Positions 12,020 through 12,340 of a stretch of DNA of 12,340 nt are shown here, one piece after another. The stretch comes from Candidatus Nitrosopumilus sp. (GTDB taxonomy: Archaea > Thermoproteota > Nitrososphaeria > Nitrososphaerales > Nitrosopumilaceae). The position numbers and the translations under genes were made by a program. The stretch lies in NCBI GenBank assembly GCA_022758935.1, contig JAEMQG010000025.1, forward strand, positions 1-12,340, given 5' to 3'. The notes beneath the pieces were generated by a model, which was given only the letters and a program-made list of their open reading frames with translations, did not search any database and was not told the DNA's origin. How positions within the stretch are numbered: position 1 is the stretch's first letter; the number at the start of each line of letters is the position of its first letter.

Positions 12020-12340
12020 CTAGATTGTATTTTTGCCCATATATTTTTGCAAAACTTTTGGGATGATAATGTGACCATCCTTTGTTTGGAAATTCTCCAT
12101 GATTGAAACTAAAATGCGCGATGTTGCAACTAACGTACTGTTTAATGTGTGAAGATATTGTGTTTCCTCGTTTGTCTTGTCTCTAAATCTTATTTTTAAT
12201 CTTCTTGCTTGATAATCTAAACAATTTGAACAAGAAACAATTTCTCTATATGCATTTTGTCCCGCCATCCATGCCTCTATGTCATATGTTTTTGCAGAAA
12301 CTTTTCCCATATCTCCTGATGATAGAAGCATTACTTTGTA
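12020..12340 (-). CDS. serS: Seryl-tRNA synthetase, C-terminal part (5' end outside window)
   Basis: The frame runs off the right edge of the window: codons upstream of the internal ATG at 12331 (TAC AAA GTA) are still open, so only the last 106 codons are seen. The segment has the class II synthetase signature of bacterial/archaeal-type SerRS: GDMGKVSAKTYDIEAWM, GQNAYREIVSCSNCLDYQAR (motif 2 region), and HTLNSTLVATSRILVSIMEN (motif 3, with the catalytic arginine), then IIIPKVLQKYMG. It charges tRNA-Ser with serine. This is the common, not the rare methanogenic, SerRS type. The distance to the eS1 start is 40 nt, which includes a promoter for eS1. Confidence 0.95.
   Translation of the reverse strand, partial: YKVMLLSSGDMGKVSAKTYDIEAWMAGQNAYREIVSCSNCLDYQARRLKIRFRDKTNEETQYLHTLNSTLVATSRILVSIMENFQTKDGHIIIPKVLQKYMGKNTI

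Overview
The window looks like low-GC genomic DNA from an ammonia-oxidising-type archaeon (Nitrososphaerota/Thaumarchaeota, probably Nitrosopumilus-like). The evidence is an archaeal TATA-binding protein, ribosomal protein eS1 (S3Ae), an archaeal RNA-binding/exosome-type protein, a geranylgeranyl-reductase-type flavoprotein, stand-alone Lrp/AsnC ligand-sensing domains, many TTG/GTG starts, and TATA boxes about 25-28 nt upstream of start codons (leaderless genes). There are no rRNA or tRNA genes, CRISPR arrays, transposases or phage genes. Most of it is ordinary chromosome.

Left part (1-2106, plus strand): the tail of an Asp-rich, calcium-binding-type surface protein, a tRNA-dihydrouridine synthase, then two adjacent RAM-domain (Lrp/AsnC sensor without DNA-binding domain) genes, one single-domain and one double-domain. 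Positions 2107-2878 hold no convincing full-length protein gene. They contain two candidate small-RNA units, each with a TATA box about 25 nt before a hairpin and a T-run after it, plus a short remnant of a membrane-protein C-terminus on the minus strand.

Middle (2879-6362): a PII signalling protein with an atypical tyrosine-free T-loop, a divergent 58-aa helix-turn-helix-like microprotein, a single-pass membrane protein with an external beta domain, a PD-(D/E)XK nuclease-like protein, a 73-aa unknown, TBP (with its own strong TATA box), and an ASCH-domain protein. Positions 6415-6835 are a decayed minus-strand gene, probably rhodanese-like, with several stops and frameshifts.

Right part (6878-12340, all minus strand): a geranylgeranyl-reductase-like flavoprotein, then a MoxR-type AAA+ ATPase and a VWA protein with a complete MIDAS motif. 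The last two abut as TAG|ATG and form a classic ATPase/VWA chaperone pair with an unknown client. Upstream lie a candidate C/D-box-like small RNA in a GC-rich patch (about 10785-10887), the exosome-type RNA-binding protein, eS1 and the C-terminus of seryl-tRNA synthetase, which together form an RNA/translation cluster.

The most interesting items are the three candidate small RNAs, the orphan MoxR/VWA pair, the 30-nt identical 5' segment shared by the RAM genes, and the decayed rhodanese-like gene. All functions are read from sequence motifs by eye; no database search was possible.
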